NCBI GenBank assembly: GCA_005223125.1
Contig: NJBH01000001.1
Span: 1-45,934, forward strand
Length of the DNA: 45,934 bases
From: Promethearchaeota archaeon Loki_b32
Lineage (GTDB): Archaea; Asgardarchaeota; Lokiarchaeia; Sigyniarchaeales; SOKP01
Direction: 5' to 3'
A model generated the notes under the pieces. It worked only from the letters and a program-made list of their open reading frames with translations, did not search any database and had not been told where the DNA came from. Positions within the stretch are counted from its first letter, which is position 1, and each line of letters begins with the position of its first letter. Of the stretch, positions 1 through 8,251 are shown piece by piece. A program made the translations under genes and the position numbers.

Positions 1-120
1 AAGCTCTCACTCTTGTTTTTTTTAGGTTTTTATTAGTTGATTCATTCAGATCCAATTTTATCATTCTCTTTTTATGTTTTCTAATGTATCACATCTCAAC
101 AGTATAAACATTTACAATAA

Positions 121-675
121 TTAAGAATAACTTTCAACTTTCAGTATTGATCTCGTTAAAAATTCAAAAATCTGTTCAACATTTTCTCCAGTTTTAGAGG
201 AACATTCGAAGTAGTTAACGATTTTATATTTTTTTGAGATTTTCTCAGCGTATTTTCTGGATATTACTCTTTCTTTATGGAGGTCTAACTTGCCACCAAC
301 CATTAATAGAGGAATTTTCTTTTTTTCATTAGATAAATTGTCTTTGAATAATGTTAACCAATCTTCTATATTCCTTAAACTGGAATAATTAGTGATATCA
401 TACATAATAATACCTCCTGATACGCCCCTCATAAAAATGGGGAACATAAATTGAAACTGAGGATCACTTCTAAGATTCCAAATTTGAAGTATAATTTTAG
501 AAGAATTTATTGTTAAATTTTTAAGCGCAATATCTATGCATACTGATGGCTTTACTTTCTTTTTTTGGATATCTGCTTGGGTTAATGAAGTTTTTCCAAC
601 ATTTCTATCTCCAAAAAGACATATTTTGTAGATTAACTCCTTGCTTATTTCTTACACCTTTTGTTTCAAGTGCAT
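121..675 (-). pseudogene. Degenerate Ras/Rab-like small GTPase with 5' in-frame stop
   Basis: Reading upstream of the ATG at 447 in the same frame extends a small-GTPase fold back to 651. The P-loop GDRNVGKTSL is intact and is preceded by a typical first strand (ELIYKICLF). A TAA at 652-654 interrupts the frame, and an in-frame ATG lies beyond it at 675. No ATG, GTG or TTG sits between the stop and the P-loop. Other G boxes are eroded: the WDxAGQ switch II motif reads WNLRSDPQF, NKxD reads GKLD, and the G5 motif is CSSKTG. Total length of about 177 codons is normal for the family. Small Ras-like GTPases are expanded in Asgard archaea. I infer a pseudogene or a GTP-binding but hydrolysis-poor paralogue. 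A non-canonical start after the AAGGAG at about 637-642 is the alternative. Confidence 0.65.
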
Positions 676-741
676 TCTATAATTTAGCTAAAATATTATT
701 CTTATAGCACTTTCTATAAACTTCTCTATATAACAATCATA

Positions 742-826
742 CCGACAAAATTTAAATATTTACTTTGATATCCGAAATGATTAATCTAAGCTAATTTTTA
801 TAAGAAAAGAAAAAAAAAGATAAATA
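742..826 (+). repeat. Dispersed intergenic repeat, copy A
   Basis: It begins with CCGACAAAATTTAAAT, then a TTTACTT.GAT.TCC.AAATGAT block, then a TAATTTTTATAAGAAAAG-type purine-rich tail. The same order of blocks recurs at 1545, 1932 and 4704. The start of this copy is well matched and the tail is weaker. It lies between two minus-strand genes. Confidence 0.55.
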
Positions 827-859
827 ATATTTAGATTTTTCACTAAAATTTTAATAGTA

Positions 860-1450
860 CTAAGGTATTAGGTTTCCAAGATAAGCCCAGCACTCCGCTT
901 CATTCGTAAAAGAGAACGGAAATGGTCCAATGGGGATACCAAAGATTTCAAAATAATAATTTCCTGCAACATATACGGACATTTTTGCATGTCCCACACC
1001 TACTTGTTGATTTACCACGATGGTAGCACCCATAACAAATCCTAATGGATCACCTGAAACCATCCAACTTACACTCATCCATGAGGGTACATTTGAGGTA
1101 TAGAACCATCCATTAACAACAAGATAAACAGTCCGAGTTGAAAATCCATTACCTGAAAACGTAAAAGTAACTGTCTTTAGATCACTTATAAAACCTGGTA
1201 GTTTCCATATTCCGGGGACATTATATTGCGTATGAGCATCTAAGAACTCATATCTATAACAAAAAAATCCCCAATTTCTCTGAGTACCAACAGCCCAATC
1301 ATAAGCATGATTGGTTATTACCCCTGCGATATTAACATGACCTTCACCATCTTCATATTTAATCCACCCTTGAACTGCTGGGGCACCAAATCCAAGGATT
1401 ATTATGCTTAATGATAAAAATAAAATTATTTTTGTTTTTTTTGTTAACAT
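860..1450 (-). CDS. Secreted protein of unknown function
   Basis: This is a 196-residue protein with a clear N-terminal signal peptide: basic MLTKKTK, a hydrophobic stretch at about residues 8-22, then GAPAVQG as a likely cleavage zone. The mature part is rich in aromatic residues, Gly and Val (several Trp, Tyr and Phe), which looks like a beta-rich extracellular domain. There is no second hydrophobic anchor, so it is probably released or bound to the cell surface. I do not recognise a family. Repeat-bearing intergenic DNA flanks it on both sides, so it is probably a single-gene transcript. Confidence 0.7.
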   Translation of the reverse strand: MLTKKTKIILFLSLSIIILGFGAPAVQGWIKYEDGEGHVNIAGVITNHAYDWAVGTQRNWGFFCYRYEFLDAHTQYNVPGIWKLPGFISDLKTVTFTFSGNGFSTRTVYLVVNGWFYTSNVPSWMSVSWMVSGDPLGFVMGATIVVNQQVGVGHAKMSVYVAGNYYFEIFGIPIGPFPFSFTNEAECWAYLGNLIP

Positions 1451-1544
1451 TTTTAGTTCCTTTTTTTGAATTTCTTTAGATTATAGATTAATTAAAATTT
1501 AATATGTACAATTTTGTCATGAGATTTCGTTACTATTATTTAGG

Positions 1545-1660
1545 TCGACATAATTTTTAAATCTTTACTTTGATGTCCAAAATGATCAATTTTAACTAAT
1601 TTTTTTAAGAAAAGGGAAAAAAGAGAATCAAAAGTAATTAAACAGACAAAATTTAAATTT
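1545..1660 (+). repeat. Dispersed intergenic repeat, copy B
   Basis: It starts with tcgacataatttttaaatc and continues with ctttactttgatgtccaaaatgatcaatttt-like sequence. It then has the purine-rich block (agaaaagggaaaaaagagaatc) and ends with a second agacaaaatttaaat. The unit is therefore bracketed by two direct copies of a (c/a)gacaaaatttaaat motif about 100 bp apart. Confidence 0.6.
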
Positions 1661-1931
1661 TTATTATTTTCCTAAATTCTTTTATGAGGAGAAGGGAAAA
1701 GATTTACTTTTAAATGTTTATTTTTTTAATAAAGTGAAATTATTTAAATAATAATTTGATTTTACTAATTTTGTTGATCTAAATTCTTACCTAAAGAGAA
1801 GAGAAAAGAAATCTGAGCAATTATAAAAAAATCAGGGAGAGATTAACCTATTTTAAGGTTAATGGAGGGCGAAATCCAATGTTTAGCTCAAATTATCTTT
1901 GAATAAATTTCCCTTCCCTATTTTTATAGAT

Positions 1932-2145
1932 ACATTCAAATATTTAAGTTTTTACTTTTATGTCAAAGATGATCAATTCTAATTAAATTTTGTAAGAAAA
2001 GAGAAAAAAGAGAGAATCAAATGTCATTAATCCGACAAAAATCCCAAATCTTACTTTTACTTCATATCAAAAATAAAAACATGTTTTTCTAATATTTACA
2101 CTTTTGGAAAAAAGAGGACTTAAATATGACTTTTTTTATAATAAT
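1932..2145 (+). repeat. Dispersed intergenic repeat, copy C plus 3' module
   Basis: It has the same middle blocks as copies B and D (gatgatcaattctaattaa, then gaaaagagaaaaaagagag, then ccgacaaaaatcc). A further module, catatcaaaaataaaaacatg through ggacttaaatatgac, follows. That second module recurs separately at 4985-5060, so the family is modular. Confidence 0.55.
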
Positions 2146-2176
2146 GTAAATCTTTATATTAATCTAATCCCTAATT

Positions 2177-2437
2177 ATGTCCTTAAATTACGAGAAATCC
2201 TTAAAAAATTCAGAAGTTAATTTTAAAATGTTTATAGATTTTGATCCAACCTCTAAAGTTTTTTATCTTAATTATTTTTTTGACGAGTATAAAAGCGTCT
2301 TAAAGATAGCTTTGACATCCTCATTATACGACAATGATAATTTCTGGGATAATACTGCCAATAACGGAGATTGCCTAGATCTGATATATGAGAAATTTGA
2401 TCTTACAAAATATGTGTATTTATTACACCTTCTATAA
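2177..2437 (+). CDS. Small hypothetical protein
   Basis: An 86-codon reading frame starts at an ATG about 25 bp after a TATA-like tttatatt, the spacing expected for an archaeal leaderless or short-leader transcript. The product is acidic in its middle part (SLYDNDNFWDNTANNGDCLDLIYEKFDL), has no signal peptide or membrane segment, and matches no family I know. The last residues (KYVYLLHLL) run into AT-rich DNA, so the gene may be truncated at its 3' end. It is the only plus-strand gene in the first 5 kb. Confidence 0.35.
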   Translation: MSLNYEKSLKNSEVNFKMFIDFDPTSKVFYLNYFFDEYKSVLKIALTSSLYDNDNFWDNTANNGDCLDLIYEKFDLTKYVYLLHLL

Positions 2438-2565
2438 AATTTTGAAATTATATTTCACTATTTATGTCCATCAAAATTTAATTTTTTTCTTTAATTTTAT
2501 TTTTATTGATGCTTCTGAAATGAAACACACTAACAATAAAAAAAATTATTTAATTATTAATTTAT

Positions 2566-3411
2566 TTATGCTAAATAACTATAATGATTTACATAGTAAG
2601 GTTCTTGCCAAACAGTTCCAGATATACCACCAGTAAAAGTCCACCAAATTTCGTAATGGACATGATTATAATCTCCGTAATGCACATACCATACCCCATC
2701 AGATTGGGGTTCGATGTAATAAACATCAAGATAATTATCAGAATCACTTCCATCTTGACAATAGATTAGATTAAAAGCATGTCCATATGAACCATAAGGA
2801 TCAGAAGGGTCTTGCCAACCAAAATCTCCATTATAACTATAAAACATACAAGCAATTCTCATTCTCCAGTTCATCGCCTTAGCTCTAACCATAAGCATAG
2901 CAGAGAAATCACCACACATCCAATTTTCAGTATATGACATATCATCAGTATCATCAATAGCTAACCAATTTTGAACTTGACTAATAGTTGGTATTACAGG
3001 ATTAGTTAATGGATCTTCAAGAACGCTAAGTATTGAATAATATTCACCAAATAGAAAATTATAATCAGTAAATAATTCATTATAATCATCTAAGAGGTCG
3101 TCATAGCCTTGTTCTAAATCCTCATAATCTCCAGATAAATCATTATATCTATTATTTATTTGTATGTATAATATTCCTAATACTCCCGCTAATACACATA
3201 CAACTATTAATGATATAGAAAGCACAAATACCTTCTTATTTTTTACAAATCTTTTTTCTTTGTTTATATTTTTATTTATAGTCGTTATTTGATGAGGAAT
3301 TATAATTTCTTGTTCTTCTATTTCCTTTAGTTCTTTTAATGATGTTCCACAGCTTGGACAGATAACCCAATGTTCTTCCAATTTATTTCCGCATTTTGTA
3401 CAAAAATTCAT
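2566..3411 (-). CDS. Zinc-ribbon, single-TM, coiled-coil, transglutaminase-like membrane protein
   Basis: Domains in order: an N-terminal zinc ribbon (Cys4, Cys7, Cys18, Cys21; CTKCG and CPSCG), a charged linker, one membrane segment at about residues 61-83, an acidic coiled coil with YxxL/DL repeats at about 88-128, and a C-terminal domain with a papain/transglutaminase-like triad. The triad candidates are Cys166 (WMCGDFS), His211 (YGHAFNL) and Glu234 (YIEPQSD). Topology predicts a cytosolic zinc ribbon and an external enzyme domain. The start is backed by a Shine-Dalgarno-like GAGGTG at 3421-3426. The activity (peptide cleavage or cross-linking) is inferred from the fold. It lies 67 bp downstream of another surface protein gene on the same strand, possibly in one operon. 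Confidence 0.75.
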   Translation of the reverse strand: MNFCTKCGNKLEEHWVICPSCGTSLKELKEIEEQEIIIPHQITTINKNINKEKRFVKNKKVFVLSISLIVVCVLAGVLGILYIQINNRYNDLSGDYEDLEQGYDDLLDDYNELFTDYNFLFGEYYSILSVLEDPLTNPVIPTISQVQNWLAIDDTDDMSYTENWMCGDFSAMLMVRAKAMNWRMRIACMFYSYNGDFGWQDPSDPYGSYGHAFNLIYCQDGSDSDNYLDVYYIEPQSDGVWYVHYGDYNHVHYEIWWTFTGGISGTVWQEPYYVNHYSYLA

Positions 3412-3420
3412 TTGTTATTA

Positions 3421-3426
3421 CACCTC
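3421..3426 (-). promoter_or_regulatory. Shine-Dalgarno-like site for the zinc-ribbon/transglutaminase gene
   Basis: On the minus strand AGAGGTG precedes the ATG at 3411 with a spacing of about nine bases. This fixes the start and shows that leadered translation is used by some genes here. Confidence 0.5.
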
Positions 3427-3478
3427 TTTTTGTTAAATCTTTTGGTAATATCTTAATGCCAACGACATAATTTTTAAA

Positions 3479-4438
3479 TTACTCTATTGGTTTTATAACT
3501 TCTTCTGAAATTCTTTTTTTACGTTTATGAACAATAACTACAGGAATAACAATAGCAGAAACTATAGCAGAAATTACAACAATTATTAAAATAATATTAA
3601 TAATGATATTTGTTATTTGATTGTTTGTTTCTGGGATTTCTTCTGCTTCCATTAATGAGAAAATACCAAAATAAAAACTATAAAATATATATTTCCCTGC
3701 ACCTTGCCCTAAATCATTAGTTGTTATAATATCACGAGCACCATAGTCCATTACATCATGAGAACCATCTAATTTTGCATAAGAATATAAAGAATTAACA
3801 TTAGCATAATAAATCTCATTTCCTCCTAAATAATCATGGTGTAATCCATCATGTCCTGTTTGATATTCTGTATATGAATCTAATTCAATTATTCCTACCA
3901 TAATTGCATTTGTATAAAAATCCCAATATTCAGTTGATATTTCAGTATCTAAAGGAACTATTGGAATTTCTAAAACTCCAATTCCATAAGAACCTCTATG
4001 ACTATCAAAACCTTCTATTCCCCAACGTATTGTTATATTATATAAACCTGTTTGAGATGGATTAATATAAAGAAAATAACATAACGGAATATTTTCAGGA
4101 ATATATTCATAATAATAATCTATTGTTGTATTTACAGCTAAATGAATCCTTATTTCTGAATTTTCCATATCCATATAACCCATCGGATCATAAAATAAAT
4201 AATGTTTGTTTGATTCAAGAAATACTTGATGATAAAAGTATTCAACTTCAGTTGCATGAATCCATCCATCCGATGTAAAATATATTGTATCAACTGAAAA
4301 TAAAAACGGATTTGAAGGATTAGTTCGTTGTTCATATACTCCCACATATGCTTCTGATTGTGGAATAGTTATAATTGTTATTCCAGAAAAAGTTAATATA
4401 CCTAACAAGGTTAATAATACTAATTTTTTATTTTTCAA
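3479..4438 (-). CDS. Type I surface membrane protein of unknown function
   Basis: This is a 319-residue protein read from a TTG start. It has an N-terminal signal peptide (KNKK, then a hydrophobic run to about residue 24, cleavage near SEA/YVG). A long extracellular region rich in Tyr, Ile and Thr follows. A membrane anchor lies at about residues 283-308, with a basic cytosolic stop-transfer tail (HKRKKR). This is the layout of an S-layer-like or adhesin-type exported protein, but I recognise no domain. The TTG start overlaps the TGA of the small upstream frame (TTGA at 4435-4438), suggesting translational coupling. It is followed by the zinc-ribbon/transglutaminase gene in the same direction. 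Confidence 0.7.
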   Translation of the reverse strand: MKNKKLVLLTLLGILTFSGITIITIPQSEAYVGVYEQRTNPSNPFLFSVDTIYFTSDGWIHATEVEYFYHQVFLESNKHYLFYDPMGYMDMENSEIRIHLAVNTTIDYYYEYIPENIPLCYFLYINPSQTGLYNITIRWGIEGFDSHRGSYGIGVLEIPIVPLDTEISTEYWDFYTNAIMVGIIELDSYTEYQTGHDGLHHDYLGGNEIYYANVNSLYSYAKLDGSHDVMDYGARDIITTNDLGQGAGKYIFYSFYFGIFSLMEAEEIPETNNQITNIIINIILIIVVISAIVSAIVIPVVIVHKRKKRISEEVIKPIE

Positions 4439-4650
4439 TTTATTTTTTTTAAAATTTTAAATTTATCTACTAAACTTTTCATTGAAGGATACACAGAAAC
4501 AGCAGGGGAATTTTTAACTGTTAAATCCCTACAAATAATTAATTCTCTACATATATAATAGAGAAATCGTTTTATTCTTCCATTTTTATATAAAATTTCT
4601 TTTTCAAGTTTTTCTTCTTTATAGATTGTCTTAATTTCCAATCTATTCAA
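4435..4650 (-). CDS. Small basic protein, possibly coupled to the downstream surface protein
   Basis: A 71-codon frame with a TTG start ends in a TGA that shares two bases with the TTG of the next gene. The product is Lys/Arg-rich at both ends and contains two Cys in its middle part (YYICRELIICRD). I do not recognise it. The overlap is the main support. The TTG start and short length keep confidence low, and it could be the 3' relic of a longer gene. Confidence 0.3.
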   Translation of the reverse strand: MNRLEIKTIYKEEKLEKEILYKNGRIKRFLYYICRELIICRDLTVKNSPAVSVYPSMKSLVDKFKILKKIN

Positions 4651-4703
4651 CCTTTTTTTTAAATTTGCATTTTTCTAAAATCTTCTGGTAATATGATAAT
4701 CTT

Positions 4704-4834
4704 ACCGACAAAATTTAAATCTTTACTTAAATGTCGAAAATAATCAATTTTAATTAATTTTTGTAGAAAAAGCGAAAAAAGAGAGAATCAAAAGTAATTA
4801 AACCGAAAAAAATTTAAATCTTATTTTTACTTCC
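4704..4834 (+). repeat. Dispersed intergenic repeat, copy D
   Basis: This is the clearest copy. CCGACAAAATTTAAATC, the ctttactt/gtcgaaaataatcaatttt block, the agaaaaagcgaaaaaagagag block, and a closing ccgaaaaaaatttaaatctt all occur in the same order as copies B and C. The two bracketing motifs are direct repeats. Confidence 0.6.
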
Positions 4835-4984
4835 AATCTTCCCTCACCCTCTCTCAGAAACATCCTTATTCTGTGAAGGTTTTCTGATTTAGTAAAGAAG
4901 TGAAAAAGTTTTATGAAAAAGCTTAATGAGCAATTGAATATGGTATTATAAATTAAGGGCTAAAAAGAAAAAGAATTAATATAA

Positions 4985-5060
4985 TTCATATCAAAAATAA
5001 GAATATATTTTTTTATTATTTACATTTATGGAAAAAAAAGGATTTAAATAAAATTTAATT
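4985..5060 (+). repeat. Dispersed repeat 3' module, second copy
   Basis: The sequence from catatcaaaaataagaatat through ggaaaaaaaaggatttaaat matches the module at about 2062-2135 next to copy C, with a few substitutions. Confidence 0.5.
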
Positions 5061-5120
5061 TTTGTCTGTTTTCTCAACCGAATTGGTTAAAGATTAAACC
5101 AAAAAAAAAGATTAGTTATT

Positions 5121-5381
5121 TTAAAGGTCTTCTGGTTTTACTAATTCACATTTTTGATCGGAAACAAATATAGGAATTGTTTGATATTCAACATAACCCT
5201 TACATCTTGCTATCATAAATAAAGGAACTTGACTTCCATTATGTAATACTTTCGCGTTTGAGATTCCATGGCATAAACTCTTTACTTTTTTTCCTGTAGT
5301 AGACCCAATTTCTCCCTTTGGACCGATTTCCCATTTGAATAGAATTGATTCTTGATTATTTAGATAATTTTGTATTGATAT
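5121..5381 (-). pseudogene. Coding-like fragment lacking a start codon
   Basis: An open frame of 86 codons runs between a TAA at 5382-5384 and a TAA at 5121-5123. Its composition looks coding, with stretches such as FKWEIGPKGEIGSTTGKK, SLCHGISNAKVLHNG and FVSDQKCELVKPEDL. The only ATG in frame is late (FMIARCKG), and no GTG or TTG occurs near the beginning. I do not recognise the family. It is probably the 3' part of a truncated gene, or a gene with an unusual start. It lies upstream of and divergent from the glycan cluster. Confidence 0.4.
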
Positions 5382-5548
5382 TTAACCTCAAATATTATTA
5401 ATTAGTTATTAAATTTTAAATGTTTTTATTGTAATTAAAATTAGAACTGGTTGAAATAAAAGTAAAGATTTAAAGTTTCGGAATATTCTTCTTATTTGTA
5501 CTAAATGCTATAGAGAACCCTATAGAAAAACTTGATGAGATTATAAAA

Positions 5549-7006
5549 ATGAATAGTAGACCATTTGTTTCAGATTTAGATGATCTTAGAGGGGACGAGG
5601 GGTACCTTAGCGAGTCACTAAGTATTATCAAAAATTCTTACAATGTAGAGAACCCTTTAATCTCCGTTGTAATTCCTCTGTATAACGAAGAATTTTCCAT
5701 TAAAGATGTAATTGACAGGATTCCAAATCATAGATTACTAGAGATTATTATAGTTGATGATGGTTCTACTGACAAAGGCGTGAAGAAAGTCAAAGAAATT
5801 AAAGATATGGATATTAAAATAATTAAACATGAAAAAAATCAAGGCTATGGCGCAGCATTATTATCTGGTATTAGACATGCCACTGGAGATATTATCGTCA
5901 CAATGGATTCTGATGGCCAACATAATCCTGAAGAAATTCCTAATCTGATAAAACCAATTATTAATAACAAAGCTGATTTTGTTGTTGGATCAAGATATTT
6001 AGGTAAGTTTAATTATAAAAATCCTCTCTATGCTCGCGCAGGAGCATATTTTATAAGAATATTCTTTAGAATGTTATTTCTTCAAAGAGTACATGATAAC
6101 CTAAGTGGTTTTAGAGCTTTTAAGAAAGAAATCACTAAAATTTTAGGGAATATGCGATATACAGGAATGGGCTTTACTACAGAATTATTATATAAAGTCG
6201 CATTTTATCAATACAAAATTGTTGAAACTCCAGTTTACGTCAATCCCAGACAATATGGTATTTCTAGTATCAATCTTATAAGAGCTCTCATATCAATCTC
6301 TTCTTGTATCTTATATTATATTTTAAGAAAATTAACACATAAAATGCAATCGCTTAAAAGTAAATTCAATTTCAATCAAATTAGTAAAAGAGCTATTAAA
6401 AATTTTGAAATGTCTGATTTTAAAGCTAATGTTATTCCAAAAAATACATACATGTGGAGAGAACGTTCAAAATTCATAGAAGAAATTGAATCTAAAAGAG
6501 ATTATAAAATTGGCATAAATTCTAATATAAGACAACCAACTATTATTTATTCTGGAAATAGAATTAAAGAAAATTTTCAAACAGGACATTTTGTAACTAT
6601 CAGAGAAAATAATAAAATTGGAAATAATGTTAGTATTGGGTCTCATTCTAATATAGAACATCACGTTATCATTGAGGATAATGTTCGTATTCACTCTAAT
6701 TGTTTTGTTCCAGAATTTTCAATTCTGAAACATGATTGCTGGTTAGGCCCAAACGTTGTATTATGTAATACAAGATATCCTAAATCTATTGATGTAAAAA
6801 AGAATCTTGTTGGTCCAACTATACAGGAATATGCAATAATTGGAGCAAATTCTACGATTTCGTCCGGTGTCAAAGTTGGAAGACATGCTTTAATTGGTGC
6901 TGGTACAGTTGTTGTGAGAGATGTACAAGATTATGCGATTGTTACAGGGAATCCTGGAAAAAAAATAGGAGATGTAAGGAATCTTAATAAGTACAAGGAG
7001 GAGTAG
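5549..7006 (+). CDS. GT2 glycosyltransferase fused to left-handed beta-helix acetyltransferase
   Basis: Residues about 38-260 form a GT2 domain of the dolichyl-phosphate-mannose/polyprenyl-phosphate sugar synthase type (VIPLYNEE, VDDGSTD at 70-75, MDSDGQHNP at 119-127, then NLSGFRAF). Residues about 335-475 form a left-handed beta-helix of hexapeptide repeats (IGNNVSIGSHSNIE..VIIEDNVRIHSN..WLGPNVVL) ending in the canonical IGAGTVVVRDV...GNPGKKIG. The helix resembles WbpD/WlbB-type UDP-sugar 3-N-acetyltransferases. A linker of about 70 residues (270-335) joins them. With the neighbouring dehydrogenase and aminotransferase this suggests that one polypeptide both makes and transfers, or modifies, a diacetamido sugar. 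The ATG at 5549 is chosen, although the frame stays open upstream without a good start. The gene directly abuts the next GT2 gene. Confidence 0.85.
   Translation: MNSRPFVSDLDDLRGDEGYLSESLSIIKNSYNVENPLISVVIPLYNEEFSIKDVIDRIPNHRLLEIIIVDDGSTDKGVKKVKEIKDMDIKIIKHEKNQGYGAALLSGIRHATGDIIVTMDSDGQHNPEEIPNLIKPIINNKADFVVGSRYLGKFNYKNPLYARAGAYFIRIFFRMLFLQRVHDNLSGFRAFKKEITKILGNMRYTGMGFTTELLYKVAFYQYKIVETPVYVNPRQYGISSINLIRALISISSCILYYILRKLTHKMQSLKSKFNFNQISKRAIKNFEMSDFKANVIPKNTYMWRERSKFIEEIESKRDYKIGINSNIRQPTIIYSGNRIKENFQTGHFVTIRENNKIGNNVSIGSHSNIEHHVIIEDNVRIHSNCFVPEFSILKHDCWLGPNVVLCNTRYPKSIDVKKNLVGPTIQEYAIIGANSTISSGVKVGRHALIGAGTVVVRDVQDYAIVTGNPGKKIGDVRNLNKYKEE
6995..7003 (+). promoter_or_regulatory. Shine-Dalgarno site deciding a TTG start
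   Basis: AAGGAGGAG lies inside the last codons of the upstream gene, immediately before the TTG at 7007. It is the strongest ribosome-binding site I saw in the window and supports TTG 7007 over the in-frame ATG at 7073. Confidence 0.65.
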
Positions 7007-7840
7007 TTGTTTAGAGGATTTTCTAAAACTGTTCTATCTTACCATCATTATAAATTTAAAAAAAATTCAGGGATGTCTTATTTGGTTTATAAAGGAAAGA
7101 AAATTTCAATAACTATACCTGCTTATAATGAGGAGCGTTTAATAATTCCTACAATAATGGGAATTCCCGATTTTGTTGATAAAGTATTTGTAATAGATGA
7201 TGGGAGTAAAGATTTGACATCAGGTTTAGTTCAAAGATTAGACGATCCAAAAATAATTCTAATAAAATTAACTAAAAATCAAGGAGTTGGAAATGCAATC
7301 AAAATGGGTTATATAGCATCTTTACAACACAATATGGATATTGTAGCTGTAGTGGGCGCTGATCATCAATTTGATTTAGAACAATTGCCTTTATTATTAG
7401 ACCCAATTGTAAATGATGAAGCTGATTATACAAAGGGAAATCGATTCTTAGTCGATGCTAAAGAAGTAATGCCTAATAAAAGATATTTTGGAAATATTTT
7501 TCTTTCGATTCTAACAAGAATGGGATCAGGCGTTCATAAAATATTCGATACACAAGATGGATTTACTGCTATCTCAAGGAAAGTAATTGAAACAGTTGAT
7601 TGGGATCTTTTTTGGGACGGATATGGCTATGTATCTGATTTCATTATAAGAATTGCGGCTTATGGATTTCGTATTAAGGATGTTCCAAGAAGATCGATTT
7701 ATCTCGAAGGAGAAAAACAATCAAACATTGTTATTTCTAAATATATAAAGCGAAATTTATTCATGATATTAAAAGGATGGCTGTGGAGAATAATCCATCA
7801 AAGGAAGATTAAAAATAATCGAAAAGATAAAAAGCTTTAA
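7007..7840 (+). CDS. GT2 polyprenyl-phosphate sugar transferase-like protein
   Basis: This is a 277-residue GT2 enzyme. Visible motifs are ITIPAYNEE, VIDDGSKD, VVGADHQFD (DxD equivalent), the KGNRF step and DTQDGFTAI. The order is that of dolichyl/polyprenyl-phosphate mannose or glucose synthases. There is no C-terminal membrane segment; the C-terminus is basic (WRIIHQRKIKNNRKDKK). It would move a sugar from a nucleotide donor to a lipid phosphate at the inner membrane face. It starts with TTG directly after the stop of the preceding gene, backed by a strong Shine-Dalgarno, so the two are cotranscribed and probably coupled. The small membrane protein that follows may anchor it. Confidence 0.85.
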   Translation: MFRGFSKTVLSYHHYKFKKNSGMSYLVYKGKKISITIPAYNEERLIIPTIMGIPDFVDKVFVIDDGSKDLTSGLVQRLDDPKIILIKLTKNQGVGNAIKMGYIASLQHNMDIVAVVGADHQFDLEQLPLLLDPIVNDEADYTKGNRFLVDAKEVMPNKRYFGNIFLSILTRMGSGVHKIFDTQDGFTAISRKVIETVDWDLFWDGYGYVSDFIIRIAAYGFRIKDVPRRSIYLEGEKQSNIVISKYIKRNLFMILKGWLWRIIHQRKIKNNRKDKKL

Positions 7841-7853
7841 AATCGTTAGAGAA

Positions 7854-8165
7854 ATGATAAAAATGGCGAGTTTAATATTTAGAATAATTGTTAATTTCAT
7901 AATTGGAGGGTTGATATTTGTTTTCGGGTTAGCTTTTATCGGATCAATTCTTCTATTAATATTTAATAAAATATCATTAATTTTTCTAATCCCCTTTATT
8001 CCATTCTGGATCATTATTCTTCTTTTTGAAAGAGAATTTCTTTGGACTTTAATATTTTTGTTGAAAAAAGCACCATACAGTCATTTAAGTAAAACCTCAA
8101 GAAAACACGAAAAAATTTTAGAAGATTATTTAAAAACACAAAATAAGACAAAGGGAGAATCCTGA
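7854..8165 (+). CDS. Small membrane protein, possible GT2 partner
   Basis: A 103-residue protein with two long hydrophobic segments at about residues 8-37 and 41-58 and a charged C-terminal tail (SRKHEKILEDYLKTQNK). It begins 13 bp after the GT2 gene in the same direction. The GT2 enzyme lacks a membrane segment of its own, so a role as its membrane subunit (as with DPM2/DPM3 or GtrA-like partners) is plausible but inferred from position only. No family motif was recognised. An alternative start is the ATG at 7863. Confidence 0.6.
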   Translation: MIKMASLIFRIIVNFIIGGLIFVFGLAFIGSILLLIFNKISLIFLIPFIPFWIIILLFEREFLWTLIFLLKKAPYSHLSKTSRKHEKILEDYLKTQNKTKGES

Positions 8166-8251
8166 GGATTATTTTTAATCTTAATTTATCTGAGATTTAA
8201 TATTTATTTTTTATATATTCTATAATCTTTTTTAGATCTATCTATCATATT

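Larger units (their letters stand above)
1451..2176. other. Gene-free stretch with repeats
   Basis: No convincing coding frame was seen. It holds two copies of the dispersed repeat (1545-1660 and 1932-2145) and a hairpin with an 8-bp perfect stem (attaacct at 1842-1849, aggttaat at 1856-1863, 6-nt loop). A TATA-like tttatatt near 2152 lies about 25 bp upstream of the ATG at 2177. Confidence 0.5.
4651..5120. other. Gene-free stretch with repeat copies
   Basis: I see no coding frame of note. It contains repeat copy D (4704-4834) and a separate copy of the 3' module (4985-5060). Confidence 0.45.

Noticed and set aside
2388-2636. Plus-strand 82-codon frame
   Set aside because: It overlaps the end of another frame and runs antisense into the 3' end of the zinc-ribbon gene, with low-complexity AT-rich codons.
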